DNA from: Streptacidiphilus sp. 4-A2
GTDB lineage: Bacteria > Actinomycetota > Actinomycetes > Streptomycetales > Streptomycetaceae
Direction of reading: 5' to 3'
DNA: 64,000 bases
Assembly (NCBI GenBank): GCA_014284505.1
Contig: JAAFYY010000001.1
Span: forward strand, 6,993,845 to 7,057,844
Shown here: positions 35,481 to 43,652 of the stretch, piece by piece
How the letters are laid out: each line of letters begins with the position of its first letter
How positions within the stretch are numbered: the first letter of the stretch is position 1
Notes under the pieces: generated by a model
The model's input: only the letters and a program-made list of their open reading frames with translations
Database searches by the model: none
Told to the model about the DNA's origin: nothing
Translations under genes and position numbers: made by a program

Positions 35481-35867
35481 AGCTGCCCCCAGGTTAGTTG
35501 GAGAGCCATCGTGCCAGGGCCACCTGAGCGGCCGTCACGCTGTTGCCGGAGCGTTACCCAAGGCGAAGGAGTTAGGTCACAGCCCGATGCCGATGAGCGG
35601 GGAGTCGGCTACTCGTTCCGCGTCCTCCATGTACCCCGACGCTGCCGGGGATCTTCTGGGCCCGGTTGCGTTTCGTCTCCTCCTTGCAGCGACCCCGACC
35701 GCGGGTTGACCACTCGTCAGCAACCGATCGGGTCTGTGGGCTGAGCTTCCGCGCGAGGGTGGTGGCCTGCGGTAGGCCGACCAGGAGCTGCCTCCGGCGG
35801 ACAACGTTTTCGCTTCGGAAGGTTCAACTACTTCACCCCTCGATCTTGCAGCTGCTGCGATGGGCGC
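35481..35867. other. 387-bp region without a clear gene
   Basis: No supported gene. A minus-strand frame ending YMEDAERVADSPLIGIGL looks protein-like at its end but has no good start and may be a remnant. Contains the divergent promoters of the SHOCT gene and the membrane protein at 35868. Confidence 0.4.
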
Positions 35868-36464
35868 ATGACGGACACGGGATCGCCCTGGGAGAGATGG
35901 CTACGATGGCTCGGGGAGTCAAACCCGGATACGCCGGCTCTCATCGTGGCCACCCTCTTTGTCACTCTGTTCTCCGTTGTCGTCGCCGCCATAGTCAGCG
36001 ACGTGATCTTTGCCCTCTCCCTCCCGGGAGGCATAGAAATCGCTGATGGCATCCAGACGACTCTGACCTTCGGACCGACCGCACTTGCTGTCTTCTCGGT
36101 CTCAAAGTCCCGCAAGTACCGTGCACCGGCGGCATCGAGCGCCTTGGAGGCTCTTGCAGCAGCCACTACGCGACTCCAGGAGGCGCTGACCGAGTCCAAT
36201 CGGCTCTCGGAGCAGGTGAGCGCAGAGATCGAAGCCAAGAGCGCAGCACTGGAGCGGGCCCGGGCAGAAGCAGAGCAGTGGGAGAACTTGGCGAGCCTCA
36301 ATGCAAAGGAGGCCGCCGCCGTCAGCCGCCTCGTCGAGGCCAGAGTCGAGCATGGTGTACGACATCTTGACCGCGTGGGATGGCTAATCGGCCTGCTGGG
36401 CTGGGGGGTAGCCGTCCTACTGGCCGTGGTCGGGCCGGACGTTCCTGTTATCCGGCACTGGTAG
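35868..36464 (+). CDS. Membrane protein with central coiled coil
   Basis: 198 residues: MTDTGSPWERWLRWLGE, two N-terminal helices (ALIVATLFVTLFSVVVAAIV, TTLTFGPTALAVFSVS), a heptad-rich coiled coil of about 80 residues (LAAATTRLQEALTESNRLSE, AALERARAEAEQWENLASLN), and a C-terminal helix (WLIGLLGWGVAVLLAVVG). Intact. The only plus-strand gene in this part of the element; function unknown. Confidence 0.7.
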   Translation: MTDTGSPWERWLRWLGESNPDTPALIVATLFVTLFSVVVAAIVSDVIFALSLPGGIEIADGIQTTLTFGPTALAVFSVSKSRKYRAPAASSALEALAAATTRLQEALTESNRLSEQVSAEIEAKSAALERARAEAEQWENLASLNAKEAAAVSRLVEARVEHGVRHLDRVGWLIGLLGWGVAVLLAVVGPDVPVIRHW

Positions 36465-36529
36465 GCAAATCGCGCAAATCTCGACCAGCCCCGCCACCGG
36501 GCAGCGCCTCAAGGGCTTCAGCGACCGGC

Positions 36530-37550
36530 CTAGAGCCCGATCCCGCGGATCGGGTTGTCGCGCCACTTCTCGACCGGGCGGATGTACTCCAGCACCTGCG
36601 GGCTGGTCTTGCTCCAGCGGCCGTGCTCGGCGATGAAGCTGGTCGGGTGCCCGGCCTTCGCCGCCTCGGTCGGGGCGCCGGCGCGCAGGCCGTGCGCGGT
36701 GAAGTCTGCGGCGCCGTCCAGGCCCGCTGCGGCGGCGAGCCGCTGCACCGCCTCGTTGACGGCGGCACCGGACAGGCCGCCGTCCTGGAGCCGACCCCAG
36801 CGGTTGATCTGCCGCAGCAGCGGGCCGTCCGTGACGCCCAGCTCGGCCAGGGCGGCCAGCCACGCGCGGACTACCCGGACCGGGTCGGTGTCGGGGTGGA
36901 CGCCGAGCGGCACGTGCACCTCGGCGCCGACCGCGTCCTGATCGGTCTTGCTGGACCGCACCAGAACGGTCAGGCCGTCGTCGGTGAACCGGGACGTCGC
37001 CGATGCGCAGCGCCGCCAGCTCCGAGCGCCTGGCCATCAGCGCGAAGCCGAGCACCAGTAGGACCCGGTCCCGCTTCCCGGTCAGCGTCTCCGGGTCGGT
37101 GGTCTCGATCATGGCGCGCAGCGGGGCGAGGGTGACCGGCGGGGCCTTGCGCTTCCGCTTGCCCTGCTCGGCCCGGTCCCGGCGGTGGACCTTGAGGACC
37201 GCGAGGGCGGCGTCCGTCTCGGGCTGTCCGCGGTGCCCGGCGATCCGGTGGGCGGTGCGGATTGCGGCGATGGCCTGCTCGATCGTGGACGGGGCCCGGT
37301 CGAGGTCGGCCAGGTGGCTGACGTACTCGGCGAGGGTCTGCGGCGTGGCGGGCATCGCGGTGCGGCCGGCGCCGGAGCGCCAGGCGGTGAACTGCTCCCA
37401 CCACCGTGAGTACGCCCGCTTCGTGTTCTCCGGCACCGAGCACTCCAGGCGCCCGCGGGTGCCGTCGGACAGGACGGTGTCCGGGTTGGCGGGTACATAG
37501 TCGACACGTTCGAATGCGGGGCCAGCTCGGCTGCCATGCCTCCAGCCCAA
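36530..37550 (-). CDS. int: Tyrosine recombinase / phage-type integrase
   Basis: About 340 residues. SAM-like N-terminal core-binding domain (NTKRAYSRWWEQFTAWR, YVSHLADLDRAPSTIEQAIA) and catalytic domain: RDRVLLVLGFALMARRSELA (Arg I), the beta-strand Lys region VRSSKTDQDAVGAEVHVPLG, FTAHGLRAGAPTEA (HxLR), EHGRWSKTSPQVLEYIRPV (His/Trp and the nucleophilic Tyr). One break near 36985. It is near the right end of the proposed element, on the minus strand, and should catalyse integration/excision at the att sites. Confidence 0.92.
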
Positions 37551-37618
37551 CCGTTCTGACCCTCGGTAACTCGGCTTATCGAGGGTCAGAACATTGGCTT
37601 AGGGCACATGCTTCGAGA

Positions 37619-38062
37619 TCATCCAATGAGTCCGTCGATCACCAGCGCCAAGCCGAGTACCCCGAAGGCGGAGAGTCCACCAACCCATAGCGGGTACGCC
37701 CGGAAGCGGATGAAACGAGCTGTCGGAATCCCCAGACGTGCTGCGCGCACATCTGGGGCATCGTGCACCGTCTCCCAGCCGAGCGCCTGCTCCGTCTTCG
37801 CCAGCCACACCGAGTCAGCCAGCTCGTTCCGCCGGTGCCGCAGGCCGGTGTGCACCGTCATCAGGGTGATGATGACGGCCAGCATGCCGACTGCCACACG
37901 AGCGAGGCGTCCCACGCCCGGGCTGAGACCGATGGTCGTCAGGAATGCCTGTGCGGTGAGCGCGAGGCTCGGGACCTGCCACATCATGGACTCATAGTTG
38001 ATTCGTCGTGCCGCCACGATCTGATACATGGCCAACTGCTCTTCCCGACTGGGCTGGTCCAC
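37619..38062 (-). CDS. Small membrane protein (three helices)
   Basis: 147 residues: EEQLAMYQIVAARRINYESM, then helices SLALTAQAFLTTIGLS, VAVGMLAVIITLMTVHTGL and YPLWVGGLSAFGVLGLALVI. A short polar segment with DSVWLAKTEQALGWETVHD lies between helices 2 and 3. Similar orphan proteins are common in streptomycete islands; no function is known to me. Confidence 0.65.
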   Translation of the reverse strand: MDQPSREEQLAMYQIVAARRINYESMMWQVPSLALTAQAFLTTIGLSPGVGRLARVAVGMLAVIITLMTVHTGLRHRRNELADSVWLAKTEQALGWETVHDAPDVRAARLGIPTARFIRFRAYPLWVGGLSAFGVLGLALVIDGLIG

Positions 38063-38105
38063 GGCATCCCCCGGTTCCGACTCTCGTCTGTCAGCACCAG
38101 TTCCC

Positions 38106-38585
38106 TCAGGTGGGCATGATCCACCGCAGCGCCCGCCTGGTGTCCTCAGCGGCCATGGCGTGCCGGATGATCCGCGCCCGCATCGTCGACCGCGGCACCC
38201 TGAGCACTGCCGTCTTGTCCTCGGTCAGCTTCAGTACCTCGGCGAGCCTGCGGGCGACCGTGACCGACGGTACCCGCTGCCCCGACTCCAATCGCACCAG
38301 GTAGCCCGGGCTCAGGCCGGGAAGCCAGGCAGCCTCCCGGCCGCGCAGCCCGGACCGGAACCGGGCGGCGGCAGCCGGCGGACGCGGGCCGGGACAGTCA
38401 CCTGCGTCCCCGGGGCCGCTGCCCGGGAAACCGAGGTTCGCCGGCTTGCCCCGCTGCGCCGGGGCCGCCACCACACGCGGGTCGGGGTCCCGGACGTCCC
38501 GAGCCGTGACGTCGCTCGCGAAGACCGCAGCGAGGCACGCTCGGCAGTGAGACTTCCCCAGCAGCGGAGCGTTGACGCTGTTCAC
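38106..38585 (-). CDS. HTH (XRE-like) protein with N-terminal cysteine pair
   Basis: 159 residues in one frame from GTG 38585: VNSVNAPLLGKSHCRACLAA (CxxC), a Pro/Gly-rich middle, then RFRSGLRGREAAWLPGLSPG, YLVRLESGQRVPSVTVARRL and AEVLKLTEDKTAVL, an XRE helix-turn-helix, and a basic end. Could be the excisionase/replication control protein of the element; this is inferred from position next to the integrase and putative right border. Confidence 0.6.
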   Translation of the reverse strand: MNSVNAPLLGKSHCRACLAAVFASDVTARDVRDPDPRVVAAPAQRGKPANLGFPGSGPGDAGDCPGPRPPAAAARFRSGLRGREAAWLPGLSPGYLVRLESGQRVPSVTVARRLAEVLKLTEDKTAVLRVPRSTMRARIIRHAMAAEDTRRALRWIMPT

Positions 38586-38732
38586 CGCGAAGGGCCGGGC
38601 TCGGGCTCCCGTACGGGCTCCACAGCCGCAGGCGCTGCGCGAGCACCGGGGGCGGCAGCAGGCGGAGCGGGCGAAGTGGGAGGCCGAGGACGCCGAGGAT
38701 GCCGAGCGGGTGGCGCGCGGCCAGGAGAGTCG

Positions 38733-38763
38733 GCCTGGGCTGGGTTCGAGTCCCACCTGGCAC
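38733..38763 (+). pseudogene. tRNA 3'-end fragment (T-arm and acceptor)
   Basis: 'ctgggttcgagtcccac' plus 'ctggcaca' reads as T-stem/loop and 3' acceptor strand of a tRNA; no D-arm or anticodon arm is found upstream. It differs from tRNA-Lys. Its place eight bases before the right 37-bp repeat fits a relic of integration at a tRNA gene. Confidence 0.4.
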
Positions 38764-38770
38764 ACGCATG

Positions 38771-38807
38771 TGAGCCCAGGTCAGAAGCACTGACCTGGGC
38801 TTTCTGC
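38771..38807 (+). repeat. Right copy of the 37-bp direct repeat (putative attR)
   Basis: One mismatch (G for C at the hairpin loop) against 26967-27003. Same hairpin. Confidence 0.7.
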
Positions 38808-38841
38808 CTGCCTGCGGCGGGAGCGGCGGGCCCCGGGGCGG

Positions 38842-39318
38842 CTAGCCCATGATGACGGTCTCGATGCCGAAGTCGTCGCGGATCTCGCACCGGCTGCTGG
38901 CCGGGGCGGTGCACTTGGCACGGAGGCCGGGGGCCAGGGCCACCGTGTAGTCGCCGTGCATGCCTCGGTAGACGGCGGTCGAGGCGTCGGCGTACGGGAC
39001 GGTCGCGAACGAGGCGAACGGCAGGCCGATGGGGAACTGGGCGTCCCCGGTGTGCGAGACCAGGCTGACCTGGTCGAAGCCGGTCTGGAGGCGCACCACC
39101 TGCTGGCCCGTCGGAGGGACGGCGCCGACTCCGCCGCCGCCACCGTCACCGGAGCCGACGATGTTGGAGTGGCCGGCGCCGAAGACATCGCCGCTGGCGA
39201 TGGACGTCGTGGTGTTGTTGAGGCTGATCGGCTGCGGGTCGGCGACCGCGGCGACGGGCAGGCAGACGACGCCGGCCACGGTGAGCAGAACAGCCAGGCG
39301 GGTGAGGGTGCGGTTCAC
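38842..39318 (-). CDS. Secreted hypothetical protein
   Basis: 158 residues with a signal peptide (MNRTLTRLAVLLTVAGVVCL then PVAAVADPQ; cleavage after AVA or ADP). The mature part is acidic and Gly-rich (GSGDGGGGGVGAVPPTG), contains VVRLQTGFDQVSLVSHTGDA and a pair of cysteines (AKCTAPASSRCEIRDDF). No family recognised. Intact frame. Outside the proposed right border. Confidence 0.72.
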   Translation of the reverse strand: MNRTLTRLAVLLTVAGVVCLPVAAVADPQPISLNNTTTSIASGDVFGAGHSNIVGSGDGGGGGVGAVPPTGQQVVRLQTGFDQVSLVSHTGDAQFPIGLPFASFATVPYADASTAVYRGMHGDYTVALAPGLRAKCTAPASSRCEIRDDFGIETVIMG

Positions 39319-39433
39319 GGTGATCCTTTCCAGGGGCAGTGTCCCCGCGACCGTAGGTTCCGGCTGCCCGGCTGCCCTGAACCTTGGGCCGACCGCAGCG
39401 TGTCGGCCCGCGCACCCCCCGGCGCCTGGCGGG

Positions 39434-40240
39434 TCAGGGTTTACGGGCGACGGCGGCGTAGCAGGAGGCTTCGGCGTCGGTGATGCCGCCCAGGGTGTCC
39501 TCGGTGTCGGGGCGCCAGCGCGGGGTGGAGGCGACGCCGGGGGAGTGGAGCGTCCAGCCGGTGAAGAAGGCGGCGAACTCGTCCCGGGTGCGGGCCTGGC
39601 CCCAGGTCCCGGCGGCGCGGTAGACCTCCACCAGGCGGTTGACCGGTTCGGGGGCGAAGTCCGCGGTCAGGTGGGTGAGCGTCAGCGTGCTGCCGGGACC
39701 AGCCTGCTCTTGAAGTACTCGACGATGCCGTGGGCGTCCTGCTCGTCGGGCACGAAGTGCAGCAGCGCGTTGAGGCTCAGCGCTATCGGACGTCGAAGTC
39801 GAGCGTCTCCAGGATCTCCGGGGAGTCGAGCAGCGCCTCCGGGTCGGTGACGTCGCCCTGGGCGTACGCCGTGCGGCCCTCGGGGTGCTGCAGCAGGGCC
39901 GCGGCGTGGCCAGCACGATCGGGTCGTTGTCGGTGTAGACCACGCGGGCGGTGGGACGGATCTGCTGGGCGATCTCGTGCAGGGGGCGAGGTGGGGATGC
40001 CGGTGCCGATGTCCAGGAACTGGTGGTGTCCCTGCTCGGCGAGGAAGCGGGTCGAGCGGTGCATGAAGCGGCGGTTCGCCGGGCGGCGACCAGCGCGGCC
40101 GGGAAGGCCGCGATCGCCCGCCCGGCGGCCTCGCGGTCGGCCGGGAAGTTGGTGTAGCCGCCGAGGTAGTAGTCGTACATCCGGGCCGAGTGCGGGCGGT
40201 CCAGTTGCAGGTCTATCCCGGTCTCGTGGTCGATGCTCAT
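39434..40240 (-). CDS. SAM-dependent methyltransferase (PF04672, DUF574)
   Basis: About 269 residues. Starts MSIDHETGIDLQLDRPHSAR then MYDYYLGGYTNFPADREAA, the family hallmark (RP..AR.YD..LGG..NF..DR). Then NRRFMHRSTRFLAEQGHHQF, LDIGTGIPT (SAM motif I), VVYTDNDPIVLA, and AYAQGDVTDPEALLDSPEIL. Five or more breaks between 40085 and 39700. Streptomycetes have many paralogues, target unknown. Start ATG 40240. Confidence 0.88.
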   Translation of the reverse strand: MSIDHETGIDLQLDRPHSARMYDYYLGGYTNFPADREAAGRAIAAFPAALVAARRTAASCTARPASSPSRDTTSSWTSAPASPPRPLHEIAQQIRPTARVVYTDNDPIVLATPRPCCSTPRAARRTPRATSPTRRRCSTPRRSWRRSTSTSDSAEPQRAAALRARRAGRPRHRRVLQEQAGPGSTLTLTHLTADFAPEPVNRLVEVYRAAGTWGQARTRDEFAAFFTGWTLHSPGVASTPRWRPDTEDTLGGITDAEASCYAAVARKP

Positions 40241-40568
40241 CGTGCTCCCTGTACGGCGCGGACATGGGCTGCGGGTGGCGCGGCAGTTCGGGCGCGGCCG
40301 GCTTTCGCCAGGGTCCGCCACCCCAGACTGCCTCCCCGGCCCGGGCCCTCCGCAAGCGGCTGCTTGCGGCCCAATCCGTGGCCCCAGTGCCCGAGTTGAC
40401 GCTGTTCGACACGGTTCCCGCCGCTGCCTGCGGGTATCAGGAGTCCGTTTGGGTGACCGATCGCTCACCAGGAGCGCAAGAAATATCGGATTGATCTTCC
40501 ACAAGGAGGGCGTTGATCCGCTTTGCTGATGAGTGGGATCACACCAACTCCCCGCCGACGCCGACTCC
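40241..40568. other. Intergenic region with a hairpin
   Basis: About 330 bases without a gene. Holds a hairpin CCGCAAGCGGC-TGCTTGCGG-like (about 40350-40370) and, near 40480, an AT-richer stretch ('agaaatatcggattgatctt') that could be the promoter of the following plus-strand operon. Confidence 0.45.
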
Positions 40569-40805
40569 ATGGGTGGAGCGGCGCGGTGCCAGCCGATGGG
40601 AACGCCCGTGATAGAGAACCAGGACGCGGTGGTCCGGGGAGCCGCCGCGCGCCTGCTGGCAGCGGACCTGCGCGGCGCCGAGCGCTACGCGTTATCGGTC
40701 GGCGTGCGCCGCACGCCCGCAGAACTCCGGCAGCAGGCATCCGCGACACCCGGACACCGGACCGAACTCCGGCCCGCCGCCGACCGGGAGGCGTCAGTCA
40801 GGTGA
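40569..40805 (+). CDS. Small basic-helical protein at the head of a sigma-like operon
   Basis: About 78 residues (ATG 40569, alternative ATG 40596): MGTPVIENQDAVVRGAAARL, LAADLRGAERYALSVGVRRT, PAELRQQASATPG. Stop overlaps the next GTG (GTGA). No family recognised; perhaps a transcription-linked partner of the sigma-like protein. Confidence 0.5.
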   Translation: MGGAARCQPMGTPVIENQDAVVRGAAARLLAADLRGAERYALSVGVRRTPAELRQQASATPGHRTELRPAADREASVR

Positions 40806-41406
40806 GCAAGCCCGACGGCCTCCAGATCCACTCCCCGGCGCTCGCGGCCCCGCCGCCCGCCTCGTCCGCCCGGGTCGCACGCCGCCGGGAGAACCTCACC
40901 CTGGACGCGTTCTACACCTACCACCGCAAGCTCTGGCTGCGATACGCCATGCTCCAGGTCGGCGACCGGGCCCAGGCGGCGCAGCTGGTCCGCGCCGTCC
41001 ACGCCCAGCTGGCCCGGGACTGGGAGCATGTGCTGCGGCAGCAGTCGGTGCCCCAGTACGCCTGGGCCGCGCTCAAGGACCATGTGCACGAGTGGCTGGT
41101 GGCCCGGGCCGGGTACCGGTGATGCCGGACACCGCCGCGTTCCAGCGGGCCATGCGGAAGCTGCTGATGAACGAGTTGCAGGACGAGTTCGCGGCGCTGG
41201 AGAGCGAACTGGGCCTGTACGTCGCCATCTCCGAACTGCCGGAGCGGCAGCGCGACGCCATCGTGCTGCGCTATGTGCTCAGGGCCGACGACAAGGACAT
41301 CGCCGCCTACCTCGGGACGACCACCGACACGGTCCGTTCCCACGTCATGCGGGCGAAGGAGCGGCTCGCGGTGAAACTGCGGACGCTTTTGAAGGAGGAA
41401 TCGTGA
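40802..41406 (+). CDS. Sigma-70-like (ECF-type) factor, split by a frame change
   Basis: About 202 residues. N-terminal sigma-2-like helix bundle (LTLDAFYTYHRKLWLRYAML, AQAAQLVRAVHAQLARDWEH, WAALKDHVHEWLVARAG) and C-terminal sigma-4 HTH (YVAISELPERQRDAIVLRYV, DDKDIAAYLGTTTDTVRSHV, MRAKERLAVKL). The frames meet near 41110. As sequenced, the first part stops at 41122 in TGATG, so a real two-gene split is possible, but related actinomycete proteins are single chains. Followed by an overlapping gene at 41403. Confidence 0.75.
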
Positions 41407-42224
41407 CCGGCCGAGCGCAGCGACAGATCCAGGGCGACATCGAGGCCCTGCTGGAGGACGCCGAGGTGCTCCAGGACATCGACGACGCGGATCTCGACCC
41501 GGAGGCGGAGAACCTGGAGGCGGAGAACCTGGAGACGGGGAACCCGGAGGCGGGGACGGGGGACGCGCGCGGCGAGGGCTCGCCGGACGGTGTCCGGAAC
41601 TGCCGGCACCACCGGCCGCCGCCCACCGACGCGTCCCCTCCCAGGCGCGGGAGCCCCTCTGCGTGCCCGCCTGCGCCCAGGCCATCCGCCAGACGGCGGC
41701 GCGTGATCTGCGTCTGGCGGTGTCGCTGGTGGTGGGCGATCCCGCGCGGCGGTCGCGCTCACCCGCTTCTCGGACTGCGCGGGCGCGGAGACCGAGGGGG
41801 CGCTGGTCTTCGGCTGCCTGCTCCAGCTCGCCGGGCACATCGAGGCCGCCGAGTTCTGGTGGCAGTACGCGGCGGGCGGCGGCAACCCACGGCCGCGTTC
41901 TGCCTCTATCTGCACCACCGCAACCAGGGGCAGCACTGGACCGCCCAGCACTGGCGGTCGCAGGTGCGGCAGTTGCAGTCCAGCGACCGGCCGCCGGTCC
42001 GGCTCCGGCCGCCGGACAGCGTCCCGCTGCTGCCGCGCGAGGTGCACCAGGCGATGCTGTCCGAGTGCTACCGGGGCGCGCCGCCGCAGCTGCCACCGGC
42101 GATGGAGGCCGCCATCAACAGCCTGTACGCGCAGCAGCAGGACGGGCAGGACCCGCACACCGAGGCGTACCCGCTGCCTCGCGACGCCTTCCCGGCCAGC
42201 CTGGCCCGGGCGGCGGCCCGCTGA
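41403..42224 (+). CDS. Hypothetical protein coupled to the sigma-like gene
   Basis: About 273 residues in three frames. N-terminal acidic repeat section (DIDDADLDPEAENLEAENLE), a middle helical part QTAARDLRLAVSLVVGDPA, then GALVFGCLLQLAGHIEAAEF, WWQYAAGGGNPTAAFCLYLH and HWRSQVRQLQSSD, resembling a TPR/SEL1-like helical hairpin. Breaks near 41630 and 41745-41890. GTGA overlap with the sigma-like gene suggests a partner, possibly an anti-sigma or target protein. Confidence 0.7.
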   Translation: MTGRAQRQIQGDIEALLEDAEVLQDIDDADLDPEAENLEAENLETGNPEAGTGDARGEGSPDGVRNCRHHRPPPTDASPPRRGSPSACPPAPRPSARRRRVICVWRCRWWWAIPRGGRAHPLLGLRGRGDRGGAGLRLPAPARRAHRGRRVLVAVRGGRRQPTAAFCLYLHHRNQGQHWTAQHWRSQVRQLQSSDRPPVRLRPPDSVPLLPREVHQAMLSECYRGAPPQLPPAMEAAINSLYAQQQDGQDPHTEAYPLPRDAFPASLARAAAR

Positions 42225-42605
42225 TCCGGCCCGCGGGCAGTCCGGCTTGCAGGCAGCCCGGCTTGCAGGAAAGGGAATTGACTATGGCTCAGATCAATAG
42301 CTGGTGAGTCGTCAGATTCCCTGTACGGCATGGGAATCGCCGTTCGGCAGCGGCCGAGGTCGGTACGCGCCAAGGCCCCGCTGTTCCTGGACAGGCAGCG
42401 GGGCGCCGTTCCTGGGCGGTGGGTTGCGACTCGCACCGTGCAGGGCCCCCTCAGGATGGCATGGACGCGCCACTCCGCCGGTTCCGCCTGGCCGGGGGTC
42501 GCCAATGGCGCAGAGGAGTGATGCTCACTCTTCGCATTCGAGTGATCACGGAGAGGCTGATATGTTTCCCCGGTACGGCAGTCACCACCCTCGAAAGGCA
42601 CCCTC
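42225..42605. other. 381-bp region with a micro-ORF and a hairpin
   Basis: Contains ATG 42284 with AGGAAAGGGA upstream and a seven-codon frame MAQINSW (42284-42307), and a strong hairpin GCCCCGCTG...CAGCGGGGC (about 42377-42405). Longer frames here look like chance. Confidence 0.45.
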
Positions 42606-42872
42606 GTGCGCACCCGTATCACCAAGGCCTTCGCCCTCGTTGCAGCCTCCGCCGCCCTGGTCGGCGCCACCGCGCTGGCCACCGCCGGGACGGCCTCCGC
42701 CGCGCCCAGCCACGCGCTCCGGCCGGTCGCGACCCGGGTCGCCCCGCACCACCACAACCAGTTCCGCACCGAGCGGGTCTGGGTCAAGGGCCACTACGTG
42801 ATGGTGCGCGTCCACGGCCATGTCCGTCGGGAGTGGGTCGCGGGCCACTACGTGATGATGAACGCGCGCTGA
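42606..42872 (+). CDS. Small secreted histidine-rich protein with GHYVM repeats
   Basis: 88 residues: signal peptide MRTRITKAFALVAASAALVG..TASAAPS (cleavage ASA|APS), then a His/Arg-rich mature part of about 50 residues with two copies of (V/E)WVxGHYVM (VWVKGHYVMVRVHG and EWVAGHYVMMN). GTG 42606 start. Possibly a cell-wall or metal-binding protein. Followed by a terminator-like GGGCCC hairpin (about 42893-42923). Confidence 0.75.
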   Translation: MRTRITKAFALVAASAALVGATALATAGTASAAPSHALRPVATRVAPHHHNQFRTERVWVKGHYVMVRVHGHVRREWVAGHYVMMNAR

Positions 42873-43067
42873 GCCCGGCTCCCACGCCCGCAGGGGCCCT
42901 TTCTCCGCCCGGAGAACGGGCCCTTCGTGCTGTAGTGGCCAGTGCTGTAGTGCCCCGCGCGCCGGTGCCTTCGCACCCCTGTGCCTTCGAGTCGTACATT
43001 CGGACCAATCCGTCCGGGCAGCGGCGCCGAAGCAATCATGAGCAGTACCAGTCCTCCGGAGGTGTCC

Positions 43068-43652
43068 ATGCACGCGGCCGCGCCAGGCGACCAGACCGTC
43101 AGTCCCGGGGGTGGGGCACTGGAGGGCATGCTCGACCGTGTCTCCCGGGGCGACCAGGCGGCCTTCGAGACCGTCTACGCGACGGTGGCCGCACCCGTCC
43201 TGGGACTGGTCCGCCGACTGGTGCGGGATCCCGCGCAGTCGGAGGAGGTCGCCCAGGAGGTGCTGATCGAGGTGTGGCGCTGCGCCGCCCGCTTCGACCC
43301 GGAGAAGGGCAGTGCCATGGCCTGGATCATGACGATGGCCCACCGCGCGGTGGACCGGATCCGCTCCGCCCAGGCGTCGACCGACCGCGAGCAGCGGGTG
43401 GCCGCCCGGACGCACATGCCGGCCTTCGACGAGGTCAGCGAGCAGGTGGAGCGCCGCCTCGAACGCGAGCAGGTCCGGCGGTGCCTGGCCGCGCTCACCG
43501 AGATCCAGCGGGAGTCGGTCGTGCTCGCCTACTACCGGGGTTACACCTACCAGGAGACCGCCGATCTGCTCGGTGCGGCTCTCGGCACCGTCAAGACCCG
43601 GCTCCGTGACGGACTCATCCGGCTCCGCGACTGCTTGGGGGTGGCCTCGTGA
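43068..43652 (+). CDS. sigK: ECF sigma factor, SigK-like
   Basis: 194 residues from ATG 43068, chosen for the GGAGGTG five bases upstream. Sigma-2: LDRVSRGDQAAFETVYATVA, DPAQSEEVAQEVLIEVWRCA, KGSAMAWIMTMAHRAVDRIR; sigma-4: LTEIQRESVVLAYYRGYTYQ, ETADLLGAALGTVKTRLRDG. GTGA overlap with a zinc-binding anti-sigma gene defines the SigK/RskA class. In mycobacteria that pair answers to redox or envelope stress; the regulon here is unknown. Confidence 0.93.
   Translation: MHAAAPGDQTVSPGGGALEGMLDRVSRGDQAAFETVYATVAAPVLGLVRRLVRDPAQSEEVAQEVLIEVWRCAARFDPEKGSAMAWIMTMAHRAVDRIRSAQASTDREQRVAARTHMPAFDEVSEQVERRLEREQVRRCLAALTEIQRESVVLAYYRGYTYQETADLLGAALGTVKTRLRDGLIRLRDCLGVAS

Larger units (their letters stand above)
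26967..38807. mobile_element. Putative integrative element (about 11.8 kb) at tRNA-Lys
   Basis: Bounded by the 37-bp repeat, one copy just behind tRNA-Lys and one behind an integrase gene and an HTH gene. Contains a tyrosine recombinase (36530-37550), two HTH regulators of phage/actinomycete type, several orphan membrane proteins, a small inverted-repeat element and the graspetide cluster. No replication or transfer genes were recognised, so it could be a defective element or a fitness island. The borders are inferred: the repeat doubles as a terminator and could occur twice for that reason. Confidence 0.5.

Noticed and set aside
38106-38765. HTH protein starting at 38765 inside the tRNA-like fragment
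   Set aside because: The first 60 codons are Ser/Arg/Pro-rich noise across the tRNA relic; GTG 38585 gives a more plausible N-terminus with a CxxC.
42330-42521. Plus-strand frame of 63 codons upstream of the GHYVM protein
   Set aside because: Covers a terminator hairpin, no ribosome-binding site, Arg/Ala-rich chance composition.
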